Assembly: GCA_016124655.1 (NCBI GenBank)
Contig: WGNI01000011.1
Location: forward strand, 1 to 64,000
DNA from: Alphaproteobacteria bacterium
Lineage (GTDB): Bacteria > Pseudomonadota > Alphaproteobacteria > Caulobacterales > Aquidulcibacteraceae
Reading direction: 5' to 3'
Length of the DNA: 64,000 nucleotides
In this document: in pieces, positions 18,635-28,438 of the stretch
Layout of the letters: each line of letters begins with the position of its first letter
How positions within the stretch are numbered: the stretch's first letter is position 1
The notes under the pieces: generated by a model
Told to the model about the DNA's origin: nothing
The model's database searches: none
The model's input: the letters and a program-made list of their open reading frames with translations, nothing else
Position numbers and translations under genes: made by a program

Positions 18635-19798
18635 TCAGGCGGCGAACCGCTTGTCGCGATAAATCCCGCTGCGCAGCACCCGCAGCAGCGCCGCCGCGCC
18701 CGCCCGGGCGTCGGCTGCCGTCACATAGAGCGGCGCGAAGCCGAACCGCATCAGGTCCGGCGGCCTGCTGTCGCCGATCACGCTCTCGGCCTCCAGCGCC
18801 TTAACGATCGCCGGCGCAAACGCGTGCCGGTAGGCCACATGCGCGCCGCGCTCGGCGGAAATGATCGGCGAAACCCGCGTCAGGCCCAGCTGCGCTTCGT
18901 GCGGCGCAATGGCGTCGATGAAGGCTTGCCCGTTTTCGCGCGCCTGCTCCTGCAATTTGTCCGGCGCGGCCGCCGCGATCACTTCGACGGCGGCCTCCAG
19001 CGCGATCAGCGACAGGATCGGCGGCGTCCCCGAGGCGAAGGCCGCAGCGCCCGCGCGCGGCACGTAATTCTGCCGAAACGCGAAGGGGTCGGCTGAGCCC
19101 ATCCAGCCGGCGATGGGATTGCGCAGCTGGCGCTGCATGTCCTGCGACACATAGATAAACGCCGGCGCGCCGGGACCGCCGCTCAGATATTTATAGCCGC
19201 AGCCGACCGCGAGCTGCGCCCCGTGCGCGGCCAGCTCAACGCCCATCGCGCCGACCGAATGGCTCAGATCCCAGATCACCGGCGCATCCACGAGCGCCGC
19301 CTGGCTGTTGAGCGCCTGCATGTTTTGCGCGTGCGCGCTGCGGTAATGCACGTGGCTCGTGATCACGACCGCAGTGTCATGATTGAGCCGCGCCGCCAGC
19401 CCCTGGCGCGGCGCCAGCACTACGGTCTTGCCCAGCGCCGCCGCGGCGCTCGCCGCCACGTAGGCATCGGTCGGGAAGTCGTCGGCTTCGACCAGGATTT
19501 CGCTGCGCTTGGGGCGGATCGCGCACACCGCAGCGATCAGCTTGAACAGGTTCACCGACACGCTGTCGGCGACCATCACTTCGTTTGCGCGCGCCCCGAC
19601 CAGATCGGCGATATGCCCGCCGATCCGCTCGGCCAGGCCCATCCAATCCGCCTCGGTCCAAGAGCGTACCTGCCGCGCGCCCCAATGCGCGTCCACGGTC
19701 TCCAAGAGCCGGGCGCGGGCGAGCTTCGGCGCCGGTCCCAGCGAGTGGCCCGCGAAGTACAAGAGCCCATCGGGCAGGTCGAACAGGCTGCGGATCAT
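18635..19798 (-). CDS. kynU: kynureninase-like PLP enzyme
   Basis: The 387-residue PLP-dependent enzyme matches kynureninase: YFAGHSLGP near the start, DDFPTDAYV, WDLSHSVGA (Asp177 and His180) and the PLP lysine in GCGYKYLSGGPG (Lys203). It would hydrolyse kynurenine (or 3-hydroxykynurenine) to anthranilate (or 3-hydroxyanthranilate) and alanine in tryptophan breakdown. It is slightly shorter than the usual 400-420 residues at the N-terminus. Other kyn genes (tryptophan dioxygenase, formamidase) are not in the window. It is divergent from the alpha-2-macroglobulin gene. Confidence 0.87.
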   Translation of the reverse strand: MIRSLFDLPDGLLYFAGHSLGPAPKLARARLLETVDAHWGARQVRSWTEADWMGLAERIGGHIADLVGARANEVMVADSVSVNLFKLIAAVCAIRPKRSEILVEADDFPTDAYVAASAAAALGKTVVLAPRQGLAARLNHDTAVVITSHVHYRSAHAQNMQALNSQAALVDAPVIWDLSHSVGAMGVELAAHGAQLAVGCGYKYLSGGPGAPAFIYVSQDMQRQLRNPIAGWMGSADPFAFRQNYVPRAGAAAFASGTPPILSLIALEAAVEVIAAAAPDKLQEQARENGQAFIDAIAPHEAQLGLTRVSPIISAERGAHVAYRHAFAPAIVKALEAESVIGDSRPPDLMRFGFAPLYVTAADARAGAAALLRVLRSGIYRDKRFAA

Positions 19799-19956
19799 GC
19801 GCGACGCGCCTTTACGAAGACGGCCTGACGCGGCCGCCCTCCGGCGAACAGTGCGCGGGAGCGAAAGAAATGCAAAGCGCGCTAGAGAACGTCATAAAGA
19901 TTTCCAATTCGTAAGGTTGGCATTGAGGGGCGCAACGGGCCTAGTGGAGAAAAGCC

Positions 19957-22900
19957 GTGCGCAAGGCGCCGGGGAGGGCGACGACCGTGGATTTTCAACA
20001 GCTTCTGCAGAAGGCCGGCGCGTATGTGACGGCGCGCCGCAATCTGGTTCTGGCTGTCGCCACGGCGCTTGTGGTCGGCTTATGGGCCGGCGCCGTGGCG
20101 GGCGGGGTCGCCGTCGGCGGACGCGGCTCAGCGCCGCTGTTGGCGGCCACCGGCGAGAGCGGCGCGGCTGAGCCGATCCGGTCCGCCAACGCCCCCCGTC
20201 AGGCGCCGCGCGGCGTGGAAGGCATGGCCTTCATCCAGGCCCGCATCGACGTGTCCGGCCCTGATCCCCGCGCCTGCCTGGAATTCTCCCGCCCGCTGGC
20301 GACCGATCCGTCCGTGAACTTCCGCGACTTTCTGGAGATCGACCCAGCGGCCCAGGTGTCGGTCGAGGTGTCCGACACGCTCCTGTGCCTGCGCGGCCTG
20401 AGCTACGAGCCGGACCATCAGGTCACCATCAAGCGCGGCCTGCCCAGCCAGGACGGCGAACGCACGCGCAGCGATGAAACCTTCACCCTCAGCTTCGGCG
20501 ACCGGCCCGCTTATGTCGGCTTTGTCGGCTCCGGCGTGATCCTGCCGCGCGCGGAAGCCGATGGCGTCGCCATCGAAACCGTCAATGTGCGCAAGATCGA
20601 AGTGCGCGTTCTGCGCGTGAACAACCGCATCCTGTCCCAGCGCCGGGTCGAGCCCGGTGAAGCGACGCCCGAAGGCCAATGGGGGTATTGGGGCTTTGAG
20701 GACGCCGGCGATCAGGACGGCGTGGAAATCTACAAGGGCGAAATCGACGTCGCCGCCCAGGACGCCCGCAATCAAAGCGTCACGACCGTGTTTCCGCTGG
20801 GCTCCGTGCTGACCGATCAGCGCCCCGGCGCCTACGTCGTCAAGCTGCGCGACGTGACGCCCGGCGCCGGCGACAATGGCGAAAACACCGATCGCCCCGC
20901 TGTCGCCTATCGCTGGGTGATGTACACCGACATGGCGCTGCAGACCTTCACCGGCGCCACCGGCGCGGACGTGTTCGTGCGTTCGCTGCGCACGGCGCGG
21001 CCGATGCAGGGCGTCACGCTCACGCTCATCGCGCAGAACAATGAAGAACTCGCGCGCGCGGTCACCGACAATGACGGCCACGTCCGCTTCGCCGAAACGC
21101 TGATGAACGGCGAAGGTTCGGCGCGGGCGCGCTATGTCATGGCGTATGGCGCCGGCAATGATTTCGCCGCGCTCGATCTGGAGCGCCCGACGCTCGATCT
21201 CTCTGATCGCGACGTGTCCGGCCGTCAGCCGCCGGGCGACATCGACGCCTACATGTACACCGAGCGCGGCGTGTATCGGCCGGGCGAGGTCGTGCGCATC
21301 ATCGGCTTGGTGCGCGACATCAATGGCCGCGCGATCGATGATCGCCAGTCCACCCTCGTCGTCTATCGCCCCAACGGCACCGAAGCGCGCCGCCAGCGCC
21401 TCGCCAACGCAGAAGAAGCGGGCGCCATCGCGCAAAATCTCACGCTCGATCGCTCGTCTCCGCGCGGGCAATGGCGCGCGGAACTGCTCGTCGATGGCCA
21501 GGAAGCCGCCGCCGGCAGCGTGTCCTTCGCCGTGGAGGATTTCGTGCCGCAGCGCTTGCGCGTGCGCTTCGACGCCAATGACGCCCCGCTTCTCGCCGGC
21601 CAGAACCGCGCGCTCGATGTGCAGGCGGATTTCCTTTACGGCGCGCCCGGCGCCGGCTTGCCGGTCGACGCCGAAGCGCGGCTGCAAATCGACCCCAATC
21701 CGTTCCCGGCCTTCGAAGGCTACGCGTTCGGCCGCGCCGATGAATCCTTCTCCGAGCAATTCCTGCAATTGCCGTCCACGACGACGGACGGGCAGGGCCA
21801 CGCGCAACTTTCCTTTGCGTTGAGCAGTCCGCCGGAAACCAGCTTTCCCTTGCGCGCGCGTTTGATCGCCAGCGTTTCCGATCCCGGCGGACGCGCCGTG
21901 CGTGAAAGCTTCAATGTGCCGGTGCGGCTGTCCAACCGCTATCTCGGCGTGCGCGAACGGTTCGATACCGGCGTCGTGCCCGACGGTCGCGCCGCAGCGT
22001 TCGACGTCGTCGCCGTCAATCCCGCCGGCGCGCAAGTCGCCGCGCGCGGCGTCAGCTGGACTTTGGTGCGCGAAGACTGGTCCTACGATTGGTATCTGGA
22101 AAGCGGCCAATGGCGCTGGCGCCGCACCGGCCGCGACATTCCCATCGATACCGGCCGCATCGATCTCGCCGCCAATGCGCCCGCGCAATTGACGCGCGAA
22201 GGTCTGGAGCCGGGCTCCTATCGTTTGATCCTGCGCCAGGCCGGAAGCGCTGAAACCGCGCATCGCTTCTATGTCGGCTGGCGCTGGTCCACCGATTCAG
22301 AAGACGCAACCCCCGACATGGTGACGGTTGCGGGCCCGACCGAGCCCACGCGCCCCGGCGGACGCGCGCGCATTGAAATTCGCCCGCCCTATGCCGGCGA
22401 AGCGCAGATCGTTGTCGCCACCGATCGCGTCTTGAGCGTGCGCACGATGCGCGTGGCGCAGGGCGGGGGAACCATCACCCTGCCGGTCGAGCCGGAATGG
22501 GGCGCAGGCGCCTACGTGCTTGTCACGGTGATGACGCCGCGCGATCCCGCCAATCTGCCGGTGCCGCGCCGCGCGGTCGGCGTCACCTACGTGCCTGTCG
22601 ATGTGTCGAGCCGCACCTTGAATGTCGCCGTCGGCGAAGACCTGGGCGTGGTGCGTCCGCGCCAGCGCGTCAATTTCCCGATCCAGGTCACCAATGCGCC
22701 GCGCGGCGAGCCGGTCTTTGTCGCCATTGCGGCGGTGGATGAGGGCATCCTGCAGCTCACGAAATTCGAGAGCCCCAATCCGCTCGATTATTTCTTCGGC
22801 CGCCGCGCGCTTGGCGTCGGCATCCGCGACGATTACGGCCGCTTGCTCAATCCCAATCTCGGCGCGCCCGCCACGCCGCGCCAGGGCGGAGATTCCATCG

Positions 22901-24996
22901 GCGGCGAAGGCTTGACGGTGGTGCCGACGCGCACAGTTGCGCTCGTGTCGCCCGTGATCCGGCTCGATCGTTCCGGTCGCACGCAAATTCCGCTCGACGT
23001 GCCGGACTTCAACGGCGAATTGCGGCTGATGGCGGTCGCCTGGTCGCGCAGCGCCGTCGGCCAGGACGCCGAAGCGATCACCGTGCGCGATCCCGTGGTC
23101 GCGGAATTGACGTTGCCGCGCTTCATCGCCCCCGGCGACGCCGCCTTCGCGACGCTGCAGATCGACAATGTCGAAGGCCCCGCCGGGGCGTATTCGGTGA
23201 GCTATGCCGGCTCCGGCGCCATTGCGCTCGATGCGCCGCAAAGCCGATTCACATTGGGCCAGCGTCAGCAGCAGCGCGTGCGCATCCCATTCACGTCAAG
23301 CGCTGCAGGTCTCGGCCGCATCACCATGGTGCTGCAGGGCCCCAACGGTTTTCAAAGCATCACGCGCACTTACGACATGCAATCGCGCGCGCCCTTCATG
23401 CCGGTCACCGAAACGCGCACCGAGCCGCAGGCCGCCGGCGCATCCTGGCGCGCGCCGAACGATCTTCTGGCGCAATTCTATGCCGGCCAGGGCCAGGCCG
23501 TGGTGTCCTACTCGAACTTGCCCGGCCTCGACGCCGCCGCCTATCTCGATCAGCTCACCCGCTATCCTTACGGCTGTTCGGAACAATTGGTTTCGGTGTC
23601 GATGCCGCTGCTCTACTTCAACGCCGTCGCGCAACGGATCGATCGCCAACAGGATCGCCGCATCCGCCAGCGCGTGCAGGACGCAGTGACAAAGCTCCTC
23701 GATCGCCAGGCGCCGGACGGATCGTTCGGCCTGTGGAGCGCCGGCGACGGCAGCGCCAGCCCCTGGATCGGCGCCTACATGGTCGACTTCCTGCACCGCG
23801 CGAAAGAGCAGGGCTATATCGTGCCGCAGGCCGCCTTGGATAAGGCCTATGACGGCTTGCGCGCCGTCGCCCGCCTCAATGATTTCGCGTCGATCAATTA
23901 CAATTTCGAAGTCTATCAATGGCCGGGCTCCAACGATTCCACGCGATTGCTGCGCTCGCGCTCGGCCGCCTACGCGCTTTACGTTCTGGCCAAGGCCGAT
24001 CGCGTAAACCCCGGCCAGCTGCGCTACTTCCATGATGCGCTGTTGGACGACGAACCCTCGCCGCTCGCGCGCGCGCAGATCGGCGCAGCGCTCGTGCGGC
24101 TGGGCGATCAGGCGCGCGCGCGCAACGCCTTCCGCGAGGCTGAGCGTGCGCTGGGCTATCGCAACACCGGCGATTGGTATCAGTCGCCGGTGCGCGATCT
24201 CGCCGGCGTCTTGGCGCTCGCCGCCGAAGCGGGGCAGACCGATCTCGTCGCGCGCTTGCGCCAGCGCCTGGAGCGCGAAACGCCGGATCCCGATTCCACC
24301 ATGACGCAGGAACAGGCGCAGCTTCTCCTGGCCATCGACGCGCTGCAGCGCGCCAGCGGGCCCGTGCATGTGTCCCTGAACGGCCAGGCGGACGCGGGCC
24401 GCCGCGTGCTGATCGATGCGGCCAATGTCGCGCGCGCCTTTGTGTTCCAGAACAACAGCCAGGGTCAGCTGTTCCGCACGGTCACGCTGTCCGGCCCGCC
24501 GCGCGAACCGCCCGGCGCAGCCTCCAACGGCTTTTCGATCGACAAGCGCTTCTATGCGCTCAACGGCGGCGGCGTGGACTTGAGCGCACTGCGCCAAGGC
24601 GATCGCATAATCGTCGTCGTCAGCGGCCGCGCCGAAGGCGTACGCACACATCAATCCGTCGTCGTCGATCTTCTGCCCGCGGGTCTGGAGATTGAAAGCG
24701 TGTTGACGCCGGAAGACGGCCTCGGCCCCGAGAACTATGACGGCACGCGCCGCAACGGCCAATTCCCGTTCGTCGGCGAGATTTCCTACGCCAGCGTCGC
24801 CGAGGCGCGTGACGATCGCTTTGTCGGCGCAATCGAATTGCGCAACGCCGGCGGCTATCGCTTCGCTTACATGGCGCGCGCAGTGACGCCGGGAACCTAC
24901 GCCATGCCGGGCGCGCTGGTGGAGGATATGTATCGGCCCGGCGTCAATGCGCGCACGTCGGTGTCCAGCGTGCGCGTCGCGCCGCGGAGCGAATGA
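19957..24996 (+). CDS. bacterial alpha-2-macroglobulin family protein
   Basis: This very large protein (1679 residues) is a bacterial alpha-2-macroglobulin, a periplasmic, inner-membrane-anchored protease trap. One N-terminal membrane helix (about 30-52) is followed by MG domains, an A2M core and the thioester domain: YPYGCSEQ has the reactive Cys1207 within GCxEQ. The thioester cross-links invading proteases after bait cleavage. The gene overlaps pbpC by four bases, the classic pairing thought to defend and repair peptidoglycan after outer-membrane damage. GTG 19957 (GGAG seven bases upstream) and GTG 19987 (GGGGAGGG upstream) are both plausible starts. Confidence 0.94.
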   Translation: MRKAPGRATTVDFQQLLQKAGAYVTARRNLVLAVATALVVGLWAGAVAGGVAVGGRGSAPLLAATGESGAAEPIRSANAPRQAPRGVEGMAFIQARIDVSGPDPRACLEFSRPLATDPSVNFRDFLEIDPAAQVSVEVSDTLLCLRGLSYEPDHQVTIKRGLPSQDGERTRSDETFTLSFGDRPAYVGFVGSGVILPRAEADGVAIETVNVRKIEVRVLRVNNRILSQRRVEPGEATPEGQWGYWGFEDAGDQDGVEIYKGEIDVAAQDARNQSVTTVFPLGSVLTDQRPGAYVVKLRDVTPGAGDNGENTDRPAVAYRWVMYTDMALQTFTGATGADVFVRSLRTARPMQGVTLTLIAQNNEELARAVTDNDGHVRFAETLMNGEGSARARYVMAYGAGNDFAALDLERPTLDLSDRDVSGRQPPGDIDAYMYTERGVYRPGEVVRIIGLVRDINGRAIDDRQSTLVVYRPNGTEARRQRLANAEEAGAIAQNLTLDRSSPRGQWRAELLVDGQEAAAGSVSFAVEDFVPQRLRVRFDANDAPLLAGQNRALDVQADFLYGAPGAGLPVDAEARLQIDPNPFPAFEGYAFGRADESFSEQFLQLPSTTTDGQGHAQLSFALSSPPETSFPLRARLIASVSDPGGRAVRESFNVPVRLSNRYLGVRERFDTGVVPDGRAAAFDVVAVNPAGAQVAARGVSWTLVREDWSYDWYLESGQWRWRRTGRDIPIDTGRIDLAANAPAQLTREGLEPGSYRLILRQAGSAETAHRFYVGWRWSTDSEDATPDMVTVAGPTEPTRPGGRARIEIRPPYAGEAQIVVATDRVLSVRTMRVAQGGGTITLPVEPEWGAGAYVLVTVMTPRDPANLPVPRRAVGVTYVPVDVSSRTLNVAVGEDLGVVRPRQRVNFPIQVTNAPRGEPVFVAIAAVDEGILQLTKFESPNPLDYFFGRRALGVGIRDDYGRLLNPNLGAPATPRQGGDSIGGEGLTVVPTRTVALVSPVIRLDRSGRTQIPLDVPDFNGELRLMAVAWSRSAVGQDAEAITVRDPVVAELTLPRFIAPGDAAFATLQIDNVEGPAGAYSVSYAGSGAIALDAPQSRFTLGQRQQQRVRIPFTSSAAGLGRITMVLQGPNGFQSITRTYDMQSRAPFMPVTETRTEPQAAGASWRAPNDLLAQFYAGQGQAVVSYSNLPGLDAAAYLDQLTRYPYGCSEQLVSVSMPLLYFNAVAQRIDRQQDRRIRQRVQDAVTKLLDRQAPDGSFGLWSAGDGSASPWIGAYMVDFLHRAKEQGYIVPQAALDKAYDGLRAVARLNDFASINYNFEVYQWPGSNDSTRLLRSRSAAYALYVLAKADRVNPGQLRYFHDALLDDEPSPLARAQIGAALVRLGDQARARNAFREAERALGYRNTGDWYQSPVRDLAGVLALAAEAGQTDLVARLRQRLERETPDPDSTMTQEQAQLLLAIDALQRASGPVHVSLNGQADAGRRVLIDAANVARAFVFQNNSQGQLFRTVTLSGPPREPPGAASNGFSIDKRFYALNGGGVDLSALRQGDRIIVVVSGRAEGVRTHQSVVVDLLPAGLEIESVLTPEDGLGPENYDGTRRNGQFPFVGEISYASVAEARDDRFVGAIELRNAGGYRFAYMARAVTPGTYAMPGALVEDMYRPGVNARTSVSSVRVAPRSE

Positions 24997-27080
24997 CGCC
25001 GGGCAATTCAAGCGCTTCTGGGCGCCGCATCAAGCGCGGCCCGCGCGCCGCATTGCCCTTGTCGCGCGCCGGTAAACGGATCGCCGGCGCGTTGATCGCG
25101 CTGATGCTCGCCGTGCTCGCGCTGGACCTGGCGTTCCCCCCGCCGCTGGAGCGCGCGCGCGTGCTTTCGCCCGTGGTGCTCGATCGCAACGGCCAATGGC
25201 TGCAAGCCTTCACCACGCCGCAAGGCCGCTGGCGCCTCGCCGCGCGGCTCGATGAAATCGATCCAGTCTTCTTGCGCCGCGTCGTGCAGGTCGAGGACGG
25301 CCGCTTCTGGCTGCATCCCGGCGTCGATCCGATCGCGCTGGGGCGCGCGAGCGCGAATTTCGCGCGCACCGGCCGCGTCAGCTCCGGCGGCTCCACCATC
25401 ACCATGCAGGTTGCACGGCTTCTGGAGCCGCGTCCGCGCACGGTCTCGTCCAAGCTGACTGAAATCGTGCGGGCGCTGCAAATCGAGCGCCGAATGTCCA
25501 AACGCGAAATCCTCGCGACCTATCTGCAACTCGCGCCCTATGGCGGCAATCTCGAAGGCGTTCGCGCCGCCGCCCGCGCCTATCTTGAGCGCGATCCGCT
25601 TTGGTTGACCGACGCGGAAATGGCGCTGCTGATCGCCCTGCCGCAGGCGCCGGAAGCGCGCCGCCCCGATCGTCGCGCCGACGCGGCCCGCGCCGCGCGC
25701 GACGCCATGCTCGATCGCTTCGCGCGCATGGGCGCGATTTCCGCCCAGCGCGCCGCAGAGGGAAAATCCGAACCGCTGCCCTCGCGCGCCCCGTTTCCTT
25801 ACGCCGCCGCGCAAACATCACAGCGCCTGGCCGCATCCGGCGAAGCGGTGGTGCGCACCACTTTGGATGCAGCCTTGCAGGCGGCGTTGGAAGCGCTCGC
25901 GCAGCGCAGCGCGCAAGCCTTGGAGACGCAGGCCTCCGTCGCCATTCTCGCCGTCGAGATCGAAGGACGACGCGTGCGCGCATCCGTCGGCGGCGCGGGC
26001 CGCGCGCGCGCCGGCGGCTGGCTCGACATGACCCGCGCGGTGCGCTCGCCGGGCTCGACGCTGAAACCCTTCATCTATGCGCTCGCGCTCAGCGACGGCA
26101 TCGCCGCGCCGGAAACGCTTCTGAACGATGCGCCGCGCCGCTTCGGCAATTATCTGCCGGAGAATTTCGATCGCCGTTTTCATGGCGACGTCCGGCTCTA
26201 TGAGGCGCTTCAGCATTCGCTCAACGTGCCCGCGGTGCAAACGCTGGAGCGCATCGGCGCCGCGCGCTTTGAAGGCGCGCTCGCCAATGCCTATGCGCGT
26301 CCGCGCTTGCCGCACCGCGAAACCAGCGCGCCAGGTTTGGCGCTCGCGCTCGGCGGCGTCGGGCTGACGCTGGAGGAATTGGTCACGCTTTATGCCGCGC
26401 TCGGCGATGACGGAATCGCCCGCCCGCTGCGTTACCAGGAAGACGACGCCGCGCGTCCGCGCCGCTTCGTGCGCCCGCAGGCCGCGCGGCGCGTGCTGGA
26501 GATACTCGAAGACGCGCCGAGCCCGCGCGGCCGCGCGCCGGCCGATTTGATCCAAGGCGCGCCGCGCGTCGCATTCAAGACCGGCACGTCCTACGGCTTT
26601 CGCGACGCCTGGGCGATCGGCGTCGCCGGCGGTTATGTTGTGGGCGTGTGGGTCGGCCGTCCCGACGGCGCGCCAAGACCGGGCGCGACGGGCCGCTCCG
26701 AAGCCGTGCCGATCCTGTTCGAAGCGTTCGACAACATCGCCCCAAGCGGACGCTCAGCGCCCGCGATGGCGCGCAACGATCCTGCGCCGCCGGGCCTGGA
26801 GCGTTTGGCGCAATCGGATCGTTCGAATGCGCCGCAAATTCTGTTTCCGCCTGCCGACGCGGAAGTGTTTTTGCCGGAAGGCGATACGCGCGGCCTTTCG
26901 CTGGCCGCATCGGGCGGACGCGCGCCGCTGACCTGGTATGCGCAAGGCGATGCGTTGGCGGAAGAAGAAACCAGCGGCCGCGTGATCTGGCGCCCGCATG
27001 CGGCGGGCTTCTACGACGTCGCGGTGGTGGACGCCGATGGCCGCAGTGCGCGCGTGCATGTGCGCGTGCGCCGGCAATAA
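24993..27080 (+). CDS. pbpC: penicillin-binding protein 1C (peptidoglycan glycosyltransferase/transpeptidase-like)
   Basis: The 695-residue protein has a membrane helix (about 28-48), a GT51 transglycosylase domain ([15 protein letters not shown] with its catalytic Glu, then [16 protein letters not shown]), a transpeptidase domain with SxxK at Ser355 (GSTLKP), SLN, and KTG at Lys529 ([10 protein letters not shown]), and the C-terminal PBP1C domain (after about 600). It polymerises glycan strands. It follows the alpha-2-macroglobulin gene with an ATGA overlap, so the two are translationally coupled. It ends just before the terminator of the opposite-strand peptide gene. Confidence 0.95.
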   Translation: MTPGNSSASGRRIKRGPRAALPLSRAGKRIAGALIALMLAVLALDLAFPPPLERARVLSPVVLDRNGQWLQAFTTPQGRWRLAARLDEIDPVFLRRVVQVEDGRFWLHPGVDPIALGRASANFARTGRVSSGGSTITMQVARLLEPRPRTVSSKLTEIVRALQIERRMSKREILATYLQLAPYGGNLEGVRAAARAYLERDPLWLTDAEMALLIALPQAPEARRPDRRADAARAARDAMLDRFARMGAISAQRAAEGKSEPLPSRAPFPYAAAQTSQRLAASGEAVVRTTLDAALQAALEALAQRSAQALETQASVAILAVEIEGRRVRASVGGAGRARAGGWLDMTRAVRSPGSTLKPFIYALALSDGIAAPETLLNDAPRRFGNYLPENFDRRFHGDVRLYEALQHSLNVPAVQTLERIGAARFEGALANAYARPRLPHRETSAPGLALALGGVGLTLEELVTLYAALGDDGIARPLRYQEDDAARPRRFVRPQAARRVLEILEDAPSPRGRAPADLIQGAPRVAFKTGTSYGFRDAWAIGVAGGYVVGVWVGRPDGAPRPGATGRSEAVPILFEAFDNIAPSGRSAPAMARNDPAPPGLERLAQSDRSNAPQILFPPADAEVFLPEGDTRGLSLAASGGRAPLTWYAQGDALAEEETSGRVIWRPHAAGFYDVAVVDADGRSARVHVRVRRQ

Positions 27081-27085
27081 GTGCC

Positions 27086-27127
27086 GAAAAAGAAAAAAGA
27101 CGCGAGCTGCGGGGGCATGCTCGCGTC
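27086..27127 (-). terminator. rho-independent terminator of the first small-peptide gene
   Basis: Perfect 9-base stem GACGCGAGC/GCTCGCGTC with an 11-base loop. On the minus strand it is followed by TTTTTTCTTTTT. It lies 36 bases after the stop of the peptide gene and also faces the end of pbpC. Confidence 0.93.
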
Positions 27128-27162
27128 TCTTGAGTGGATCGTCGCCATCAGGCGTTGGAGTG

Positions 27163-27270
27163 TCACGCGACGATCTGGGCTGCTTGAAGCATCAGGGCCG
27201 TTGCGATTGCGGCGACCAGCGCCAGCGACGCGACCATGGCGTAAATCTTGGGGAGGGCTTGGGCGTTCAT
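27163..27270 (-). CDS. 35-residue single-helix membrane peptide, copy 1
   Basis: The peptide begins MNAQALPKIYAMVASLALVA and ends LQAAQIVA; apart from one Lys and a short polar start it is one hydrophobic helix that should sit in the membrane. AAAGGA lies eight bases upstream of the ATG. A strong terminator follows, so it is a stand-alone transcription unit. It differs from copy 2 at six of 35 residues, all conservative within the helix (M/I, V/F, A/P, I/L, T/A, L/I). The reading frame is open further upstream, but the duplicate and the ribosome site fix this start. I do not recognise the family. Size and tandem layout resemble type I toxins such as Ldr, or small membrane regulators. Confidence 0.72.
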   Translation of the reverse strand: MNAQALPKIYAMVASLALVAAIATALMLQAAQIVA

Positions 27271-27363
27271 GTCTGCATCCTTTCGCTTCACATCGTGTTT
27301 GATGAAGAGATGCTGAGGCTCTTGCGTTTGGATGCAGGCGACAAAGAAAATGGAACTATTGCC

Positions 27364-27406
27364 GAAAACGAAAAAATGACGCGAGCTGCAGGGGCAGGCT
27401 CGCGTC
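27364..27406 (-). terminator. terminator of the second small-peptide gene
   Basis: Same 9-base stem (GACGCGAGC/GCTCGCGTC) as the first unit, with a slightly different loop, followed on the minus strand by ATTTTTTCGTTTT. It separates the two copies, so each is its own transcript. Confidence 0.88.
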
Positions 27407-27441
27407 TTCTGAGTGGATCGTCGCAATCAGGCGTTGGAGTG

Positions 27442-27549
27442 TTACGCGACGATCTGGGCTGCTTGGATCATTAAGGCGGCGGCGAGGGGGGCGACCAGCG
27501 CCAGCGACGCGAAGATGGCGTAAATCTTGGGGAGGGCTTGGGCGTTCAT
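27442..27549 (-). CDS. 35-residue single-helix membrane peptide, copy 2
   Basis: Paralogue of the peptide at 27163-27270, with 29 of 35 residues identical: start MNAQALPKIYAIFASLALVA, end IQAAQIVA. Stop is TAA instead of TGA. The upstream leader, including AAAGGA and the TGCAGAC just before the ATG, is the same as in copy 1. No antisense gene or regulator is obvious, though a short antisense RNA could be hidden within the repeated leader. Function unknown; see copy 1 for what it may resemble. Confidence 0.72.
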   Translation of the reverse strand: MNAQALPKIYAIFASLALVAPLAAALMIQAAQIVA

Positions 27550-27651
27550 GTCTGCATCCTTTCGTTTCACATCGTGTTCGATAAGGAGATGCAGGCGTCC
27601 CCGCGCTTGGATGCGCGCGCCAAGTCAGAATCGAAGAAAATCGAAGCTGGC

Positions 27652-28380
27652 TTATTCGCCGCGCACGCGCCCGTCGCCTTCTTCGGCGAGAACGATGTCG
27701 GGATTTTCCGGCGCCGGGCTTTCAAACAGCCCCACATCCAGCGGCGCCTGGGGATCGCTCGGCTTCAACGGCGCGGCCAGCCGTTCGGCCAGTTCGTGGC
27801 GCTCGGCCGGCGCCAAAGGGGTGGGCCGCGCCGCCGACGTCAGCGGCCGCCAATAATGCACCGCGACCGCCAGCTTGCCTTCCCGCTCCACGATCTCCGC
27901 CAGCCCCTGGTTCACCAAAGCGCCCCACTGCGCCATTGCGCGATGCCGCGTCCGGTAGAGCTTCGGCAGCGTCTCGCTGACCCGCTCCGCCGGGCCGCCG
28001 AGCACGCCGCGCGCTTCTTCAGGCGTCCGTGCATGGCCGAGCGGACGGCGCACCGCCGCCGCCACGTTCCGCGCCACCGGCGCGGGCGGAGCCGGGCGCC
28101 AGAACCGCAGCGCCACGCGCCACGCCCCCTCGCGCCAGTACAATTCGTAGGTCCCAACGCCGTAGAGATCAGGGAAGGCGGCCTCCGCCGCCTGCGGGCT
28201 GGCGAACGCCTCCGGCAGCTCCTCCACAGCGAGAAAAGCCGCGCCGCCCAAGGCCTCTTCGGCAGCTTCGGCGGTGCGGGCGGTCTTGGCTCCGTCCGCC
28301 CGCGCCTCCGCCGCATTCGCCCCGATGGGGAACGCCGTCACCCGATCCTCGCTCCATCTCGCCTGAGACGCGCTTGTCAT
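27652..28380 (-). CDS. uncharacterised protein with two related WRP-type segments
   Basis: The protein has 242 residues, no signal peptide and no membrane helix. Two segments look like a diverged internal repeat: one with YELYWREGAWRVALRFWRP (about residues 77-95) and one with LAEIVEREGKLAVAVHYWRP (about 166-185), each a pair of beta strands ending in [FY]WRP. The regions between are Ala/Arg-rich helices. I do not recognise a family. I start at ATG 28380; an upstream in-frame ATG at 28440 would overlap the start of the divergent protease gene. The two genes share a short intergenic promoter region. Confidence 0.6.
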   Translation of the reverse strand: MTSASQARWSEDRVTAFPIGANAAEARADGAKTARTAEAAEEALGGAAFLAVEELPEAFASPQAAEAAFPDLYGVGTYELYWREGAWRVALRFWRPAPPAPVARNVAAAVRRPLGHARTPEEARGVLGGPAERVSETLPKLYRTRHRAMAQWGALVNQGLAEIVEREGKLAVAVHYWRPLTSAARPTPLAPAERHELAERLAAPLKPSDPQAPLDVGLFESPAPENPDIVLAEEGDGRVRGE

Positions 28381-28438
28381 ACGTCTGAGGCAAGGTAAAC
28401 ACTGCTGTCTTCCCCTATACAGAGTGAGGAAACGGGCC

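Larger units (their letters stand above)
27082..27612. repeat. tandem duplication of a small-gene cassette (period 279 bp)
   Basis: Two copies, from about 27082 and about 27361, each contain (read on the minus strand) a conserved 5' leader, a ribosome site, a 35-codon gene and a terminator hairpin. Leader, start region and hairpin stem are almost identical, whereas the middle of the coding region and the leader's far end differ. This shows a duplication old enough to have diverged, with selection on leader, peptide ends and terminator. Confidence 0.88.

Noticed and set aside
20128-25011. Long minus-strand open frames (711 and 571 codons) opposite the alpha-2-macroglobulin gene
   Set aside because: They are His/Arg/Ala-rich shadows of a protein with clear A2M domains and a thioester motif.
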